From assembly GCA_018268455.1 (NCBI GenBank), contig JAFDWM010000019.1, forward strand, positions 1 to 33,569: DNA of 33,569 nt, given 5' to 3'. The position numbers and the translations under genes are program-made. The notes beneath the pieces are model-generated. The model saw only the letters and a program-made list of their open reading frames with translations. It was not told where the DNA came from and searched no databases. How positions within the stretch are numbered: position 1 is the stretch's first letter; the number at the start of each line of letters is the position of its first letter. Positions 8,084 to 16,417 of the stretch are shown in pieces. The stretch comes from Actinomycetota bacterium. Its GTDB lineage: Bacteria > Actinomycetota > Actinomycetes > Actinomycetales > Microbacteriaceae.

Positions 8084-8494
8084 TCAGGCCCGGCGGTACT
8101 GCGCCGAGCCGTAGCCGATGATGAAGTAGCCGATGAACGGGAACAGCCAGAGCAGGAAGAACGAGAACGCCCCGCCCTTGCCGAAGTTCTTGCCGAGCTT
8201 CACGGCGACGACGATCGCGAACACGATGTTGACGAGGGGAATCAGGTACAGCAGCACCAACCAGCCGCTCATGCCGGCGATCTTGATCAGGTAGATCGTG
8301 TTGACGATGGGGATGATCGCGAGGATGCCGGGGCGCCCGGCCTTCGTGAACACCCGCCACAGCGCGATCACGATGATGAGGTACAGGATCAGCGAGAAGG
8401 TGATGCTGGTGCCGGAGAGCAGCGTGACCCAGACGCGGTTGACTGCGTCGGTGGCGTCTTCTGTCGCCACGAGGTTCATGGGCAGGAGATTCAT
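8084..8494 (-). CDS. DUF5684-type small membrane protein
   Basis: A 136-residue protein with four hydrophobic helices (about 30-47, 58-72, 78-96 and 108-128). The region [26 protein letters not shown] followed by [20 protein letters not shown] and ending [10 protein letters not shown] matches DUF5684, a family whose role I do not know. It resembles small channel or scaffold proteins only in topology. The start is the ATG at 8494 with AAAGG 8 nt upstream; an in-frame ATG five codons later is an alternative. A TAGACT -10 box is present about 40 nt upstream. It is divergent from aspS and followed by the histidine phosphatase gene. Confidence 0.75.
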   Translation of the reverse strand: MNLLPMNLVATEDATDAVNRVWVTLLSGTSITFSLILYLIIVIALWRVFTKAGRPGILAIIPIVNTIYLIKIAGMSGWLVLLYLIPLVNIVFAIVVAVKLGKNFGKGGAFSFFLLWLFPFIGYFIIGYGSAQYRRA

Positions 8495-8533
8495 GGGGAG
8501 CGCCTTTCCGTTGTTTCGACGGGGTCAGCCGTG

Positions 8534-8539
8534 AGTCTA
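8534..8539 (-). promoter_or_regulatory. -10 box (TAGACT) for the DUF5684-phosphatase operon
   Basis: On the minus strand TAGACT lies about 40 nt before the ATG at 8494, leaving a leader of about 33 nt that contains the AAAGG ribosome binding site. No clear -35 is visible. Confidence 0.5.
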
Positions 8540-8580
8540 GTGAGCCGGACCCCTCCCCGACGAGACCCCGCGCCGCCCCG

Positions 8581-8586
8581 TAGACT
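8581..8586 (+). promoter_or_regulatory. -10 box (TAGACT) for aspS
   Basis: TAGACT on the plus strand would start transcription near 8593, giving a leader of about 30 nt with the ribosome binding site TTGGAG at 8611-8616. It faces away from the TAGACT at 8534-8539, so the two divergent genes have back-to-back promoters within 53 bp. Confidence 0.5.
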
Positions 8587-8623
8587 GGGAGGATCCGCTT
8601 TTCCCTCGTATTGGAGCATTTTC

Positions 8624-10405
8624 GTGCTGCGCACTCACACGGCCGGCGCCCTCCGCGCCTCGCACATCGGTCAGACCGTCACCCTCGCGGGATGGGTCGA
8701 TCGTCGTCGTGATCACGGCGGAGTCGCCTTCATCGATCTGCGGGACGGATCCGGCATCGCGCAGGTCGTCATCCGCGACGAGGAGACGGCGCGCCCGCTG
8801 CGCAGCGAGTTCGTGCTGCAGGTGACCGGCGAGGTGTCGCGTCGTCCGGCGGGAAACGAGAACCCGAACCTGCCGTCGGGCGAGATCGAGATCGTGGTGC
8901 AGGACGTCGTCGTGCTCAACGAGTCCGCTCCGCTGCCGTTCCAGGTCTCCTCGGGGCTCGCCGAGACCGACCCGGTCGGCGAGGACGTGCGCTTCCGGCA
9001 CCGCTACCTCGACCTGCGCCGCCCTGCGGCGATCGCCCCGCTGAAGCTGCGCTCGCAGGTCTACAAGGCTCTGCGTGACGTGCTGCACGAGCGCGAGTTC
9101 GTCGAGGTGGAGACGCCCACCCTCACCCGCTCCACGCCGGAGGGTGCGCGCGACTTCGTCGTGCCGGCCCGCCTGCACCCCGGCAGCTGGTACGCCCTGC
9201 CGCAGAGCCCGCAGCTGTTCAAGCAGCTGCTGATGGTGGGCGGCGTGGAGAAGTACTTCCAGATCGCGCGCTGCTACCGCGACGAGGACTTCCGTGCCGA
9301 CCGGCAGCCCGAGTTCACGCAGCTCGACATCGAGATGAGCTTCGTCGACCAGGAAGACGTCATCGAGATGATGGAGGACGTCATCCGGGCGATGTGGGCG
9401 ACCATCGGCGTCGAGGTGCAGACCCCGCTGCCGCGCATGACCTACGCTGACGCGATGGCGAAATACGGATCCGACAAGCCGGATCTGCGTTTCGGCCTCG
9501 AGCTCGTCGAGGCGACCGAGTACTTCTCGGACACCACGTTCCGCGTGTTCCAGGCCGACTACGTGGGCGCGGTCGTCATGCCCGGCGGCGCCTCGCAACC
9601 GCGCAAGGTGCTCGACGCGTGGCAGGACTGGGCCAAGCAGCGCGGCGCGCGGGGCCTCGCCTACGTGCTGTTCAACGAGGACGGCACGCTCGGCGGCCCC
9701 GTCGCGAAGAACCTCAGCGAGGCCGAGCAGGCGGGTCTCGCGGAGCTCGTGGGCGCCGCCCCCGGTGACTGCGCGTTCTTCGCCGCCGGATCCGCGAAGG
9801 ACTCCCGCGCCCTGCTCGGTGCCGCACGTGTGGAGATCGGCCGCCGCCTGGGCCTCCTCGACCCCGACGTGTTCGCGTTCACCTGGGTCGTCGACGCGCC
9901 CATGTTCGAGCCCGCCGCCGACGCGATCGCCTCGGGCGACGTCGCCGTGGGCGCCGGCGCCTGGACGGCCGTGCACCACGCCTTCACCGGACCGAAGCCG
10001 GAGTTCGAGGCCACCTTCGACACGGATCCCGGATCCGCCCTCGCCTACGCGTACGACATCGTCTGCAACGGCTCCGAGCTCGGCGGCGGATCCATCCGCA
10101 TCCACCGCGAGGACGTGCAGAAGCGCGTGTTCGAGGTCATGGGCATCAGCGACGAGGTCGCGCAGGAGCAGTTCGGCTTCCTGCTCGACGCATTCAAGTT
10201 CGGCGCCCCGCCGCACGGCGGCATCGCTCTCGGCATGGACCGCGTGCTGCAGCACCTGTCGAAGACGGAGTCGATCCGCGAGGTCATCGCGTTCCCGAAG
10301 ACCGGCAACGGCTTCGACCCGCTCACCTCGGCGCCGGCGCCGATCACGGCCGCGCAGCGCAAGGAGGCCGGCGTCGACGCCGTGGCCGAGCCCGCCGAGG
10401 CCTGA
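8624..10405 (+). CDS. aspS: Aspartyl-tRNA synthetase (aspartate-tRNA(Asp/Asn) ligase)
   Basis: A class II aminoacyl-tRNA synthetase of bacterial size, 593 residues. The order is an N-terminal OB-fold anticodon-binding domain (about 1-105), a catalytic core with motif 2 ([26 protein letters not shown]) and motif 3 ([13 protein letters not shown]), and a GAD insert between about 290 and 410. [14 protein letters not shown] marks the aspartate and ATP pocket. The residue after RRRD in the OB fold is His (H31 in DRRRDHGG). The tRNA-discriminating E. coli enzyme has Leu there and the non-discriminating Pseudomonas enzyme has His, so this enzyme probably also charges tRNA-Asn. The start is GTG at 8624, 7 nt after GGAG; no other start gives the canonical RTHTAGAL N-terminus. 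Confidence 0.97.
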   Translation: MLRTHTAGALRASHIGQTVTLAGWVDRRRDHGGVAFIDLRDGSGIAQVVIRDEETARPLRSEFVLQVTGEVSRRPAGNENPNLPSGEIEIVVQDVVVLNESAPLPFQVSSGLAETDPVGEDVRFRHRYLDLRRPAAIAPLKLRSQVYKALRDVLHEREFVEVETPTLTRSTPEGARDFVVPARLHPGSWYALPQSPQLFKQLLMVGGVEKYFQIARCYRDEDFRADRQPEFTQLDIEMSFVDQEDVIEMMEDVIRAMWATIGVEVQTPLPRMTYADAMAKYGSDKPDLRFGLELVEATEYFSDTTFRVFQADYVGAVVMPGGASQPRKVLDAWQDWAKQRGARGLAYVLFNEDGTLGGPVAKNLSEAEQAGLAELVGAAPGDCAFFAAGSAKDSRALLGAARVEIGRRLGLLDPDVFAFTWVVDAPMFEPAADAIASGDVAVGAGAWTAVHHAFTGPKPEFEATFDTDPGSALAYAYDIVCNGSELGGGSIRIHREDVQKRVFEVMGISDEVAQEQFGFLLDAFKFGAPPHGGIALGMDRVLQHLSKTESIREVIAFPKTGNGFDPLTSAPAPITAAQRKEAGVDAVAEPAEA

Positions 10406-10412
10406 GCCGAGC

Positions 10413-10928
10413 ATGCTCGCCGACCTCACCCTGCCCGTCCCGCTCGAGAGCCGGATCGGCGTCGTGACGCTGCGGCGGGCCCGTTCCGACGACGCCGCGG
10501 CGATCATCGCGCTGCTCGCGGATGATGCGGTCAGTGCGGCGCGCGGGGATGTCGCCGCCGATGCCGACCTGCCCGCCTACACCGCGGGCCTGGACTCGGT
10601 GCTGGCCGACGGATCCAACGACCTGCTCGTCGCCGAGCACGACGGCGCGGTGATCGGCACGTTCCAGCTCACGCGGATCCCCGGGATGTCCCGCCGTGGC
10701 GCGACCCGCCTGCTCGTCGAGGCCGTGCGGGTCAGCTCCCGGCTGCGCTCGAGCGGTGTCGGATCCGCGCTGATGCGCTGGGTGACCGACGTCGCGGCGG
10801 TCGACCTCGGCACCCCGATGGTGCAGCTCACCTCCGACGCGCAGCGCGTCGACGCGCACCGGTTCTACGAGCGCCTCGGCTTCGCCGGTTCGCACAAGGG
10901 CTTCAAGTACTCGGTGCCGCTGAGCTGA
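10413..10928 (+). CDS. GNAT-family N-acetyltransferase
   Basis: A 171-residue GNAT domain. Motif A, which binds acetyl-CoA, is seen as VRVSSRLRSSGVGSALMRWV (R-x-x-G-x-G/S about residues 108-127). Motif B follows as VQLTSDAQRVDAHRFYERLGF, the usual FYerlGF ending. The N-terminus begins with a strand and a helix of the RRARSDDAAAIIALL type. The substrate cannot be predicted. It starts 7 nt after the aspS stop, so it is probably co-transcribed with aspS. The ribosome binding site is weak, which suggests translation coupled to aspS. Confidence 0.85.
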   Translation: MLADLTLPVPLESRIGVVTLRRARSDDAAAIIALLADDAVSAARGDVAADADLPAYTAGLDSVLADGSNDLLVAEHDGAVIGTFQLTRIPGMSRRGATRLLVEAVRVSSRLRSSGVGSALMRWVTDVAAVDLGTPMVQLTSDAQRVDAHRFYERLGFAGSHKGFKYSVPLS

Positions 10929-10930
10929 GC

Positions 10931-10970
10931 CCGACCCCGTCGGGACCCGGTCAGGCCTCGTCGGGGTCGG
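10931..10970 (+). terminator. Candidate terminator hairpin after the aspS-GNAT operon
   Basis: Arms CCGACCCCG (10931-10939) and CGGGGTCGG (10962-10970) are perfect 9-bp complements around a 22-nt loop. The right arm lies inside the 3' end of the converging gene at 10951. No T-tract follows, so intrinsic termination is uncertain. Confidence 0.4.
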
Positions 10971-11406
10971 AGAGGTCCTCGACCGCCACGGGGACGCGGC
11001 CGGCGAACATGACACCGATGCCGTAGTCCGCGCCGATCTCCAGGCCGGTCTCGGCGAAGCGCAGCATCCAGGTGCCGTCCTGCCACACCACCGCCTCGGG
11101 TGCGCCGAACGGGGCGTCCTCGGCATGCAGCAGTTCGCGGTCGGCCCCGGAGAGCGCGGGACCGGCGAGCTCCTCGCGCAGGAACGCGGTCGCCGCATCG
11201 ACCAGCGTCGCGAACTCGTCGACCACGCCCTGTGCGGCCTCGCGGGCCGCGGCGGTCGGCTCCTCGGCCGGCTCCGCGATGATGCTCACTGTCCAGCCGC
11301 CGTCGCCGCCGCCGATCCCTCCGGTCCAGCACGCGATGTCGTCCGGGGCGTCGATGCGGATCAGGTCGGCGCCGTCGAGGGCGATCACGTCGGGCAGGCT
11401 CGTCAT
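10951..11406 (-). CDS. Hypothetical protein, 151 aa
   Basis: I do not recognise the family. It is a soluble acidic protein without a signal peptide. Predicted strands alternate with helices: TSLPDVIALDGADLIRI, then a Gly-rich stretch (CWTGGIGGGDGG), a long helix (about 50-85) and paired strands near EAVVWQDGTWMLRFAE and DYGIGVMFAGRVPVAVEDL. The ATG at 11406 is chosen over an upstream TTG because a TTGGAT -10-like box lies exactly 6 nt before it, matching the leaderless pattern seen elsewhere in the window. It is convergent with the aspS-GNAT operon. Function unknown. Confidence 0.6.
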   Translation of the reverse strand: MTSLPDVIALDGADLIRIDAPDDIACWTGGIGGGDGGWTVSIIAEPAEEPTAAAREAAQGVVDEFATLVDAATAFLREELAGPALSGADRELLHAEDAPFGAPEAVVWQDGTWMLRFAETGLEIGADYGIGVMFAGRVPVAVEDLSDPDEA

Positions 11407-11412
11407 GCTCCG

Positions 11413-11418
11413 ATCCAA
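11413..11418 (-). promoter_or_regulatory. -10-like box (TTGGAT) for the hypothetical gene at 10951-11406
   Basis: TTGGAT on the minus strand is 6 nt before the ATG at 11406. It matches T, A/T and T positions of TANNNT with one mismatch. Confidence 0.35.
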
Positions 11419-11480
11419 TCAGACGCCCCGCTCCCCCGCACCCGCGCACCGGCGCCGGCGATGTTCCTGCGCGGGTGCTG

Positions 11481-12461
11481 CTACCGCCGCGGCGGGGGCG
11501 CGAGGCCGAGGTGCGGGTAGAGCGCTCCGAGCGTCTCCCGCAGCCCCTCGGGCAGGGCGCCGACGTGGTCCTTTCCCGGGATCGAGAAGACGGTCGTCGC
11601 CAGTCCCGCCTGACGCGTGAGGTCGGCCGAGAGGTCGACCTGCGCGGTGAAGAACTCGTCCTGGCTCCCCGCGGCGAACAGCGCCACATGACCGCTGTAC
11701 GCACCCGGGTAGTGCGCGACCTGTGCTGCCGGCTTCGCCGCCGCGTAGGCCGCGGCGTCCCCGTCGAAGACCTGCTGCAGCACCTGGTCCGGGAACTCGG
11801 TGCCCTGGTACGACTCGCCGGAGATGCTGACGATGGCGCCCCACAGCCCGGGGCGCTCCAGGCCCCAGTCCAGCGCGCACCCGCCGCCGTTCGAGAAGCC
11901 GCCGATCGTCCAGAAGGCCGGGCTGGGCTCCACGTGCAGGTTCGTCCGCGCCCACTCGACCACATCGCGCGTGACGTACGTCTGCACACCGCCGTAGGCG
12001 GCGGAGTCCACGCACGCGGGATTGTCGTCGGGTGAGCCGAGCTGGTCGACCACGAGCGCGATGGGCGCGAGCCCGCCGTGCTGCGCGGCGAGCTCGTCGA
12101 GCGCGGTGCGCAGCGGTCCCGGATCCGGATCCCCCGGCTGCCCCATCATGAACACGATCAGCGGGAGGGCGGGCGGGTTCGGCACCCGCGCCGCGGGCGG
12201 CAGGTACAGCGACGCGTCGCGCGGTGCGAAGCCGGCCGTCGAGGGGATCCGGCGGGCGCCGGTGAGCAGTTCGACGCTGCCCTGCCGGGGCATGTTCCGC
12301 GGCGGCTGCCAGCGCGCGTACAGCTCGGTCGGAGATCCGGCCCGATCGAACGAGATCGCCGGTCCGCGCAACAGCGCGCCGCAGGCGAGGAGCGCCAGCA
12401 GCGCCAGCACGGCGATGCGCAGCACACGGCGGCCGGTCGTCCGCCCCCCTGGTCTGCGCAT
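11481..12461 (-). CDS. Membrane-anchored alpha/beta hydrolase (esterase family), paralogue B
   Basis: A 326-residue predicted serine hydrolase of the putative-esterase type (PF00756-like), anchored by one N-terminal hydrophobic helix (about 14-32), so the catalytic domain should be outside the membrane. The nucleophile elbow is IGGFSNGGG (S190); the likely acid is D268 (GSQDEF) and the base H299 (GKDHVG). The motif LIVFMMGQPG provides the oxyanion strand. The region CVDSAAYGGVQTY is shared almost word for word with the hydrolase at 14952-16253, so the two are paralogues. It lies 25 nt downstream of the aminoacyl-PG synthase gene and is probably its operon partner. A role in removing aminoacyl groups from lipids, as for AhyD-type hydrolases, is inferred from context. 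Confidence 0.82.
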   Translation of the reverse strand: MRRPGGRTTGRRVLRIAVLALLALLACGALLRGPAISFDRAGSPTELYARWQPPRNMPRQGSVELLTGARRIPSTAGFAPRDASLYLPPAARVPNPPALPLIVFMMGQPGDPDPGPLRTALDELAAQHGGLAPIALVVDQLGSPDDNPACVDSAAYGGVQTYVTRDVVEWARTNLHVEPSPAFWTIGGFSNGGGCALDWGLERPGLWGAIVSISGESYQGTEFPDQVLQQVFDGDAAAYAAAKPAAQVAHYPGAYSGHVALFAAGSQDEFFTAQVDLSADLTRQAGLATTVFSIPGKDHVGALPEGLRETLGALYPHLGLAPPPRR

Positions 12462-12486
12462 CCGTCGCCCGGATTCCCGGTGAGGC

Positions 12487-14955
12487 TCAGCCGGCGAGCG
12501 ATCGGGCCAGGGCCACGTACTCGGCCGGCGAGGCGTTCGGCAGGTAGGCCCGCCCGATCGCGAGGCCGATCGCGGGGAGCTGGCCGTTGTCCGCGTAGAA
12601 CAGGTGCATCGGGTGGTGCTCGGGGTTGAACTTGCCCTTGTAGCGCAGCAGCGAGGCGAAGCCGTAGGCGGGCTCGAGCACGCGGCTGAGCCAGCCCAGC
12701 AGCCGGGTGATCGTGTCCGGATCCGCCCCCTCCGGCACCTCCACGGTCTGCGCGAGCGGCGCCCCGGACAGGCTCATGACCTCGAGTCCCTGCTCCTTCA
12801 TGTGCAGCGCCGCCGACGCGATCGCGAACTCCATCACGCCCGGCATCGCGCCGTCGGCACGGCGCATGAAGTCGAGCGTGCGGCCGATCAGCTCGCCCTC
12901 GCGCCAGACCGGCATCCAGCTCGTCACCGCCTGCAGCTCGCCCTCCGGTCCGATCGCGAGCAGCAGCGCGACGTCCGGATCCTTCAGCTCATCCATGCCG
13001 CCCAGCGTGAAGCGCATCTCGGGCAGCGCCTTCTCGGCGATCCACTGCTCACTGAGGGCGTCGAGCTGTGCGACGAGACCGGCGGGGAGCTGCTCCCACG
13101 TGATCCAGAGCGTGGTGAGACCGTCGCGCTGACCGCGGTTGTACGGCTGGCGCACCTTCGTCCACACCTTGCCGGTCAGCTCGAACCGATCCAGCGGCAC
13201 GACGGTCTCCTCCGCCACGGAGATGCTCTTCCAGCCGAGCGCGTGGAAGATCGGCGCGAAGTCCTCGTGCGTGCTGTAGAACACCGGGGTCCAGGCGTTC
13301 GCATCGCAGAAGTCCAGGAAACCGCGCACGGTGTGCTGCGCATCACCGGGCGTGCACACCGGATCCCCCACGGCGATCGCGATGTCGTTGACCACGCGGT
13401 ACGCGACGGCTCCGCGCCCGTCCTTCGTGAACCAGTGCTCGTTGCCCTCCCATGTGCCCATGAAGCCGAGCGTGCCGCCGTCGGTCTCGCGCAGCTGGGT
13501 GCGGAACCGCTCGATGTCATCGGCGGAGCGGCCGGAGCGGCCGCGCAGCAGGAGCAGCATGCTCGCCGCGAAGATGAGCCAGAACAGCGCGCCGATATCG
13601 CGGTGCACTGCCCGGGGCAGGCCGGTCAGCGTGGTCCTGGATCCGGGATGGCCGATGCCGGTGGGCACGAAGCGCCGCAGTGTGCCGCCCAGCGCACCCC
13701 AGAACGAGGTGCTCGGCGCCGCGCTCAGCACGAGGGCGACATCGACGCCGACGAGCACGACGAAGGCGATGCCGACGATCAGGACGAACCGCCGCACGCT
13801 GCGCCGCGAGGCGACCACCGCGAATCGGCGGTGCGTGAGCGCGAGCAGCACGCACATGCCCACCGGGATGAGGATCGCGAGCACCGAGAAACCGGGGAAC
13901 TGCCGGTCGATCTCGGCCACGTCGGTCGGCTCCTTGAGCGAGTGCGCGACGACGCTGAGGCCGGTGAGCAGCGCCATCACGGCGTTCACGCCGATGGCGA
14001 GGAACCAGGCCGCACGTCGGCCGGAACGCAGGCCCCACGCGGCGACGAGGCTGAGCAGCAGCGGCATGAGGCTCATCAGCACCACCCCGGTGCCGGTGGC
14101 CACGGCCGTGGTGACGCCGGCGACGCAGTGGTCGGAGGCGTTGTTGCGCGCGCAGGCGTCGGTGATCCCGGAGATGTCGATGCCGCGCAGGCCTGCGATG
14201 ACGGGGGCGAGAGGCCCGATGCCGACGCCGGTGAGCAGCACGATGAGCGGCCCGAGCCCGGTGACGGCGACCATCGCCGCGATGAGGGTGCGGGTCTCGC
14301 GGTAGGAGCTGCGGTACCAGGCGGGGCGGGCGCGCCCGCTGGTCAGGATGACCCCCAGCAGCAGCCCGGCCAGCGCCGCGATGAGGCGGTACACGCTGTC
14401 GGCGTCGCCGCCGTAGAGCGTGAAGGTGACCAGCAGCGAGAGGCCGATCAGCCGGATCCGCCGGCGGTACAGCGCGGGGGCGAAGGCGCTGCCGGCGAGG
14501 ATCGCGCCGAGGATCCCGATCGAGGGATCCGTGACCGTGCCGCGCGAGTCGATGCGCGCCCACACCTGCCCCCACGACCACGCGACGGCCTGGATGCCGA
14601 TGCCGAGCAGTACGCCGGTCACCCCCGTCACGACGAACGCCAGCGCGACCCGCAGTGTGCCCATGAGCCGCTCGGCGTAGGCGAGCAGCGTGAGCGCGAG
14701 CAGCAGCGCCAGCAGCAGGCCGCCGGTCGAGTTCGGCACCAGCAGCGCGGTCAGCGGGGTCCACCAGTGCCGCTCCCGTCCGAACGCGAGCGGGCTCGCG
14801 CCGATCAGCGGCGCGTGCCGGCTCCAGAGCGTGCCGAACACCAGGCCGGTGATCACGAGCAGGAGGCTGAGCCCCACCGAGAACGGGTGGCGGCGCAGGT
14901 AGCGGCCGACGCGCTGGGCCACGGAGGCCGTCGTGGCGCGCAGCGAAAGGCTCAT
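12487..14955 (-). CDS. Aminoacyl-phosphatidylglycerol synthase (MprF/DUF2156 type) with rhomboid-like N-terminal membrane region
   Basis: An 822-residue protein. Residues about 25-475 form a large membrane region with 12 or more helices. Its first part (residues 25-205: RHWWTPLTALLVPNS, DPSIGILGAILAGSA) looks rhomboid-like, but I see no clear Ser/His protease dyad. Residues about 490-815 are a cytosolic DUF2156 aminoacyl transferase domain (LGFMGTWEGNEHWFTKDGRG, AIAVGDPVCTPGDA, YRVVNDIAIAVGDP, LLRYKGKFNPEHHPMHLFY), built of paired GNAT folds. The family moves Lys or Ala from charged tRNA to phosphatidylglycerol or diacylglycerol, lowering envelope negative charge and sensitivity to cationic peptides. 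Which amino acid is used cannot be read here. The start ATG overlaps the upstream hydrolase stop (ATGA). Confidence 0.88.
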   Translation of the reverse strand: MSLSLRATTASVAQRVGRYLRRHPFSVGLSLLLVITGLVFGTLWSRHAPLIGASPLAFGRERHWWTPLTALLVPNSTGGLLLALLLALTLLAYAERLMGTLRVALAFVVTGVTGVLLGIGIQAVAWSWGQVWARIDSRGTVTDPSIGILGAILAGSAFAPALYRRRIRLIGLSLLVTFTLYGGDADSVYRLIAALAGLLLGVILTSGRARPAWYRSSYRETRTLIAAMVAVTGLGPLIVLLTGVGIGPLAPVIAGLRGIDISGITDACARNNASDHCVAGVTTAVATGTGVVLMSLMPLLLSLVAAWGLRSGRRAAWFLAIGVNAVMALLTGLSVVAHSLKEPTDVAEIDRQFPGFSVLAILIPVGMCVLLALTHRRFAVVASRRSVRRFVLIVGIAFVVLVGVDVALVLSAAPSTSFWGALGGTLRRFVPTGIGHPGSRTTLTGLPRAVHRDIGALFWLIFAASMLLLLRGRSGRSADDIERFRTQLRETDGGTLGFMGTWEGNEHWFTKDGRGAVAYRVVNDIAIAVGDPVCTPGDAQHTVRGFLDFCDANAWTPVFYSTHEDFAPIFHALGWKSISVAEETVVPLDRFELTGKVWTKVRQPYNRGQRDGLTTLWITWEQLPAGLVAQLDALSEQWIAEKALPEMRFTLGGMDELKDPDVALLLAIGPEGELQAVTSWMPVWREGELIGRTLDFMRRADGAMPGVMEFAIASAALHMKEQGLEVMSLSGAPLAQTVEVPEGADPDTITRLLGWLSRVLEPAYGFASLLRYKGKFNPEHHPMHLFYADNGQLPAIGLAIGRAYLPNASPAEYVALARSLAG

Positions 14956-16253
14956 CGCGCCAGTCCCCAGTGCGGATAGAGCACCTCGAACGCCTTCTCC
15001 AGGCCGCCGACCAGCCCTGGTCCGGTGTGCGTCGCGCCCGGCACGAGGTAGTACGTGGTGTCGAACCCGGCGGCCTCCGCGATGTCGGCCGAGACCCGGT
15101 TGGCCGGGCCGTACTTGTGGTCCAGCTCACCCGCGGCGAACACCGCGACGTGCCCGGCATACGCCCCCGGGTGCTCGGCGAGGATCGCCTCCGGCTTGTT
15201 CGCGTCGAACGCCTCCTGATCGCCGCCGTACACCTTCTGCACCGACTTCGGGTCGCCGAAGCCGGCCCAGGGCTCGCCGGATGCGGTGGCGATGTTCCCC
15301 CACAGGTCCGGATGCCTCGCGCCGTAGATGAAGGCGCACGCGCCGCCGTTGGAGTAGCCGCCGATGGTCCAGTACTTCGGATCCTGCAGCACACGCGCGT
15401 GCGTGCGGATCCACTCCGGGATGTCCTTGTTGAAGTACGTCTCGACGCCGCCGTATGCGGCGGAGTCGACGCAGCCCGGGTTCTGGTTCTCCGCGCCGAG
15501 CTGGTCGGCGATCAGCACGATCGGCGCCAGCCCATCATGCTTCGCGGCGAACTTGTCCAGCACATCGACGATCGGATGCGGGTTGGGATAGCCGGGCAGC
15601 CCCATCATGAAGACGAACACCGGCAGGGCCGGCGGGTCCTTCACGAGCGCGGCCGGCGGCAGGTAGAGCGTGCCGGTGCGCGGGTGGAATCCCGCCGAGG
15701 AGCGGAGCGCGAGCGCCCCCTTCAGCGCGCCGAAGCGACCCGTCTTGGGCATGTCGGCCGGCGGCGTCCAGCGGTCGACGAGCGGCTGAGCCGGATCCGC
15801 CTGGTTCTTCAGGGGCGGCGCGAGCGAGCCGATGCCGTCGAGCGTGTTGATCCCGAGGATGTCGCCGAGCGTGCGGTCCAGCGCGAAGGCCTGATTGATG
15901 CCGAGGCCCATCGACAGGGTGGCCGCGATCACGGTGATGATCGCGACGGCCTTCTGCCACCAGCGCGAGTCCCACAGGGTCACGATCGCGAGGCCGATCG
16001 CCGCGAACCCGCCTGTCGTCCACCACTTCACGGAGTCGGGCATCGGCACGCCGAACAGATCCGCGGCATCGACCCACACGACCAGGAACCATCCGACCAG
16101 GGCGCCGACGACGACCGCGATGAACGTGCGCACCACCCGGCGCGGCTTCGGACGGCGCAGGAACAGGATCACGACTCCGGCGGCCGCGATGCCCCAGATG
16201 ATCCAGGGGACAGGGCCGTCGACGAGATCCAGCTCCAGCAACCAGCGCGGCAT
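14952..16253 (-). CDS. Polytopic-anchored alpha/beta hydrolase (esterase family), paralogue A
   Basis: A 433-residue protein with four N-terminal transmembrane helices (about 16-33, 42-62, 80-95 and 101-118) followed by a putative-esterase domain (about 155-433). Catalytic residues by position: S301 in IGGYSNGGA, D378 in GELDHKYG and H409 in GATHTGPG. VFVFMMGLPGYP provides the oxyanion strand. It is the first gene of the hydrolase-synthase-hydrolase operon; its stop overlaps the synthase start. It shares LYLPPAA, PPALP, FMMG, CVDSAAYGGV and PGAYAGHVA blocks with paralogue B, which has only one helix. The duplicate probably diverged in substrate or location. The start ATG has GAGG 6-9 nt upstream. 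Confidence 0.85.
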   Translation of the reverse strand: MPRWLLELDLVDGPVPWIIWGIAAAGVVILFLRRPKPRRVVRTFIAVVVGALVGWFLVVWVDAADLFGVPMPDSVKWWTTGGFAAIGLAIVTLWDSRWWQKAVAIITVIAATLSMGLGINQAFALDRTLGDILGINTLDGIGSLAPPLKNQADPAQPLVDRWTPPADMPKTGRFGALKGALALRSSAGFHPRTGTLYLPPAALVKDPPALPVFVFMMGLPGYPNPHPIVDVLDKFAAKHDGLAPIVLIADQLGAENQNPGCVDSAAYGGVETYFNKDIPEWIRTHARVLQDPKYWTIGGYSNGGACAFIYGARHPDLWGNIATASGEPWAGFGDPKSVQKVYGGDQEAFDANKPEAILAEHPGAYAGHVAVFAAGELDHKYGPANRVSADIAEAAGFDTTYYLVPGATHTGPGLVGGLEKAFEVLYPHWGLAR

Positions 16254-16296
16254 CCGAGGTCCTCAGCTTTCCGCCACCGGACGGCGGTGACTCCCC

Positions 16297-16302
16297 ATGC
16301 TA
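16297..16302 (-). promoter_or_regulatory. -10 box (TAGCAT) for the hydrolase-synthase-hydrolase operon
   Basis: TAGCAT on the minus strand lies about 43 nt before the ATG at 16253 and matches TANNNT. No clear -35 is present. Confidence 0.45.
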
Positions 16303-16361
16303 ATGCCCGGGGGCGCGGCGAGACCGGAGCGCTCGCCCTGCCGCGGCTTGGAGAAGGCTAT

Positions 16362-16409
16362 GACGTGCAGCACGGGCCGGTCCGTACGGGCCGGCCCGTG
16401 CTGCACGTC
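16362..16409 (-). terminator. 19-bp perfect hairpin after the amino acid ABC importer operon
   Basis: The arms 16362-16380 and 16391-16409 are perfect 19-base reverse complements around a 10-nt loop, which itself contains the palindrome CCGTACGG. The hairpin begins 8 bp past the stop of the importer ATPase gene (stop at 16418), the expected place for its terminator, and also lies upstream of the hydrolase operon promoter. There is no T-tract on either strand. It is far longer and more perfect than other stems in the window. Confidence 0.65.
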
Positions 16410-16417
16410 GACCATGC

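Noticed and set aside
8537-10507. 656-codon open frame on the minus strand, opposite aspS
   Set aside because: Low-complexity Val/Leu/Glu/His/Arg sequence with no family features; aspS on the plus strand is certain.
12604-14979. 791-codon open frame on the plus strand, opposite the aminoacyl-PG synthase
   Set aside because: Composition is Arg/Gly/Glu/His-rich without any domain, typical of a high-GC antisense frame; the minus-strand gene has clear membrane helices and a DUF2156 domain.
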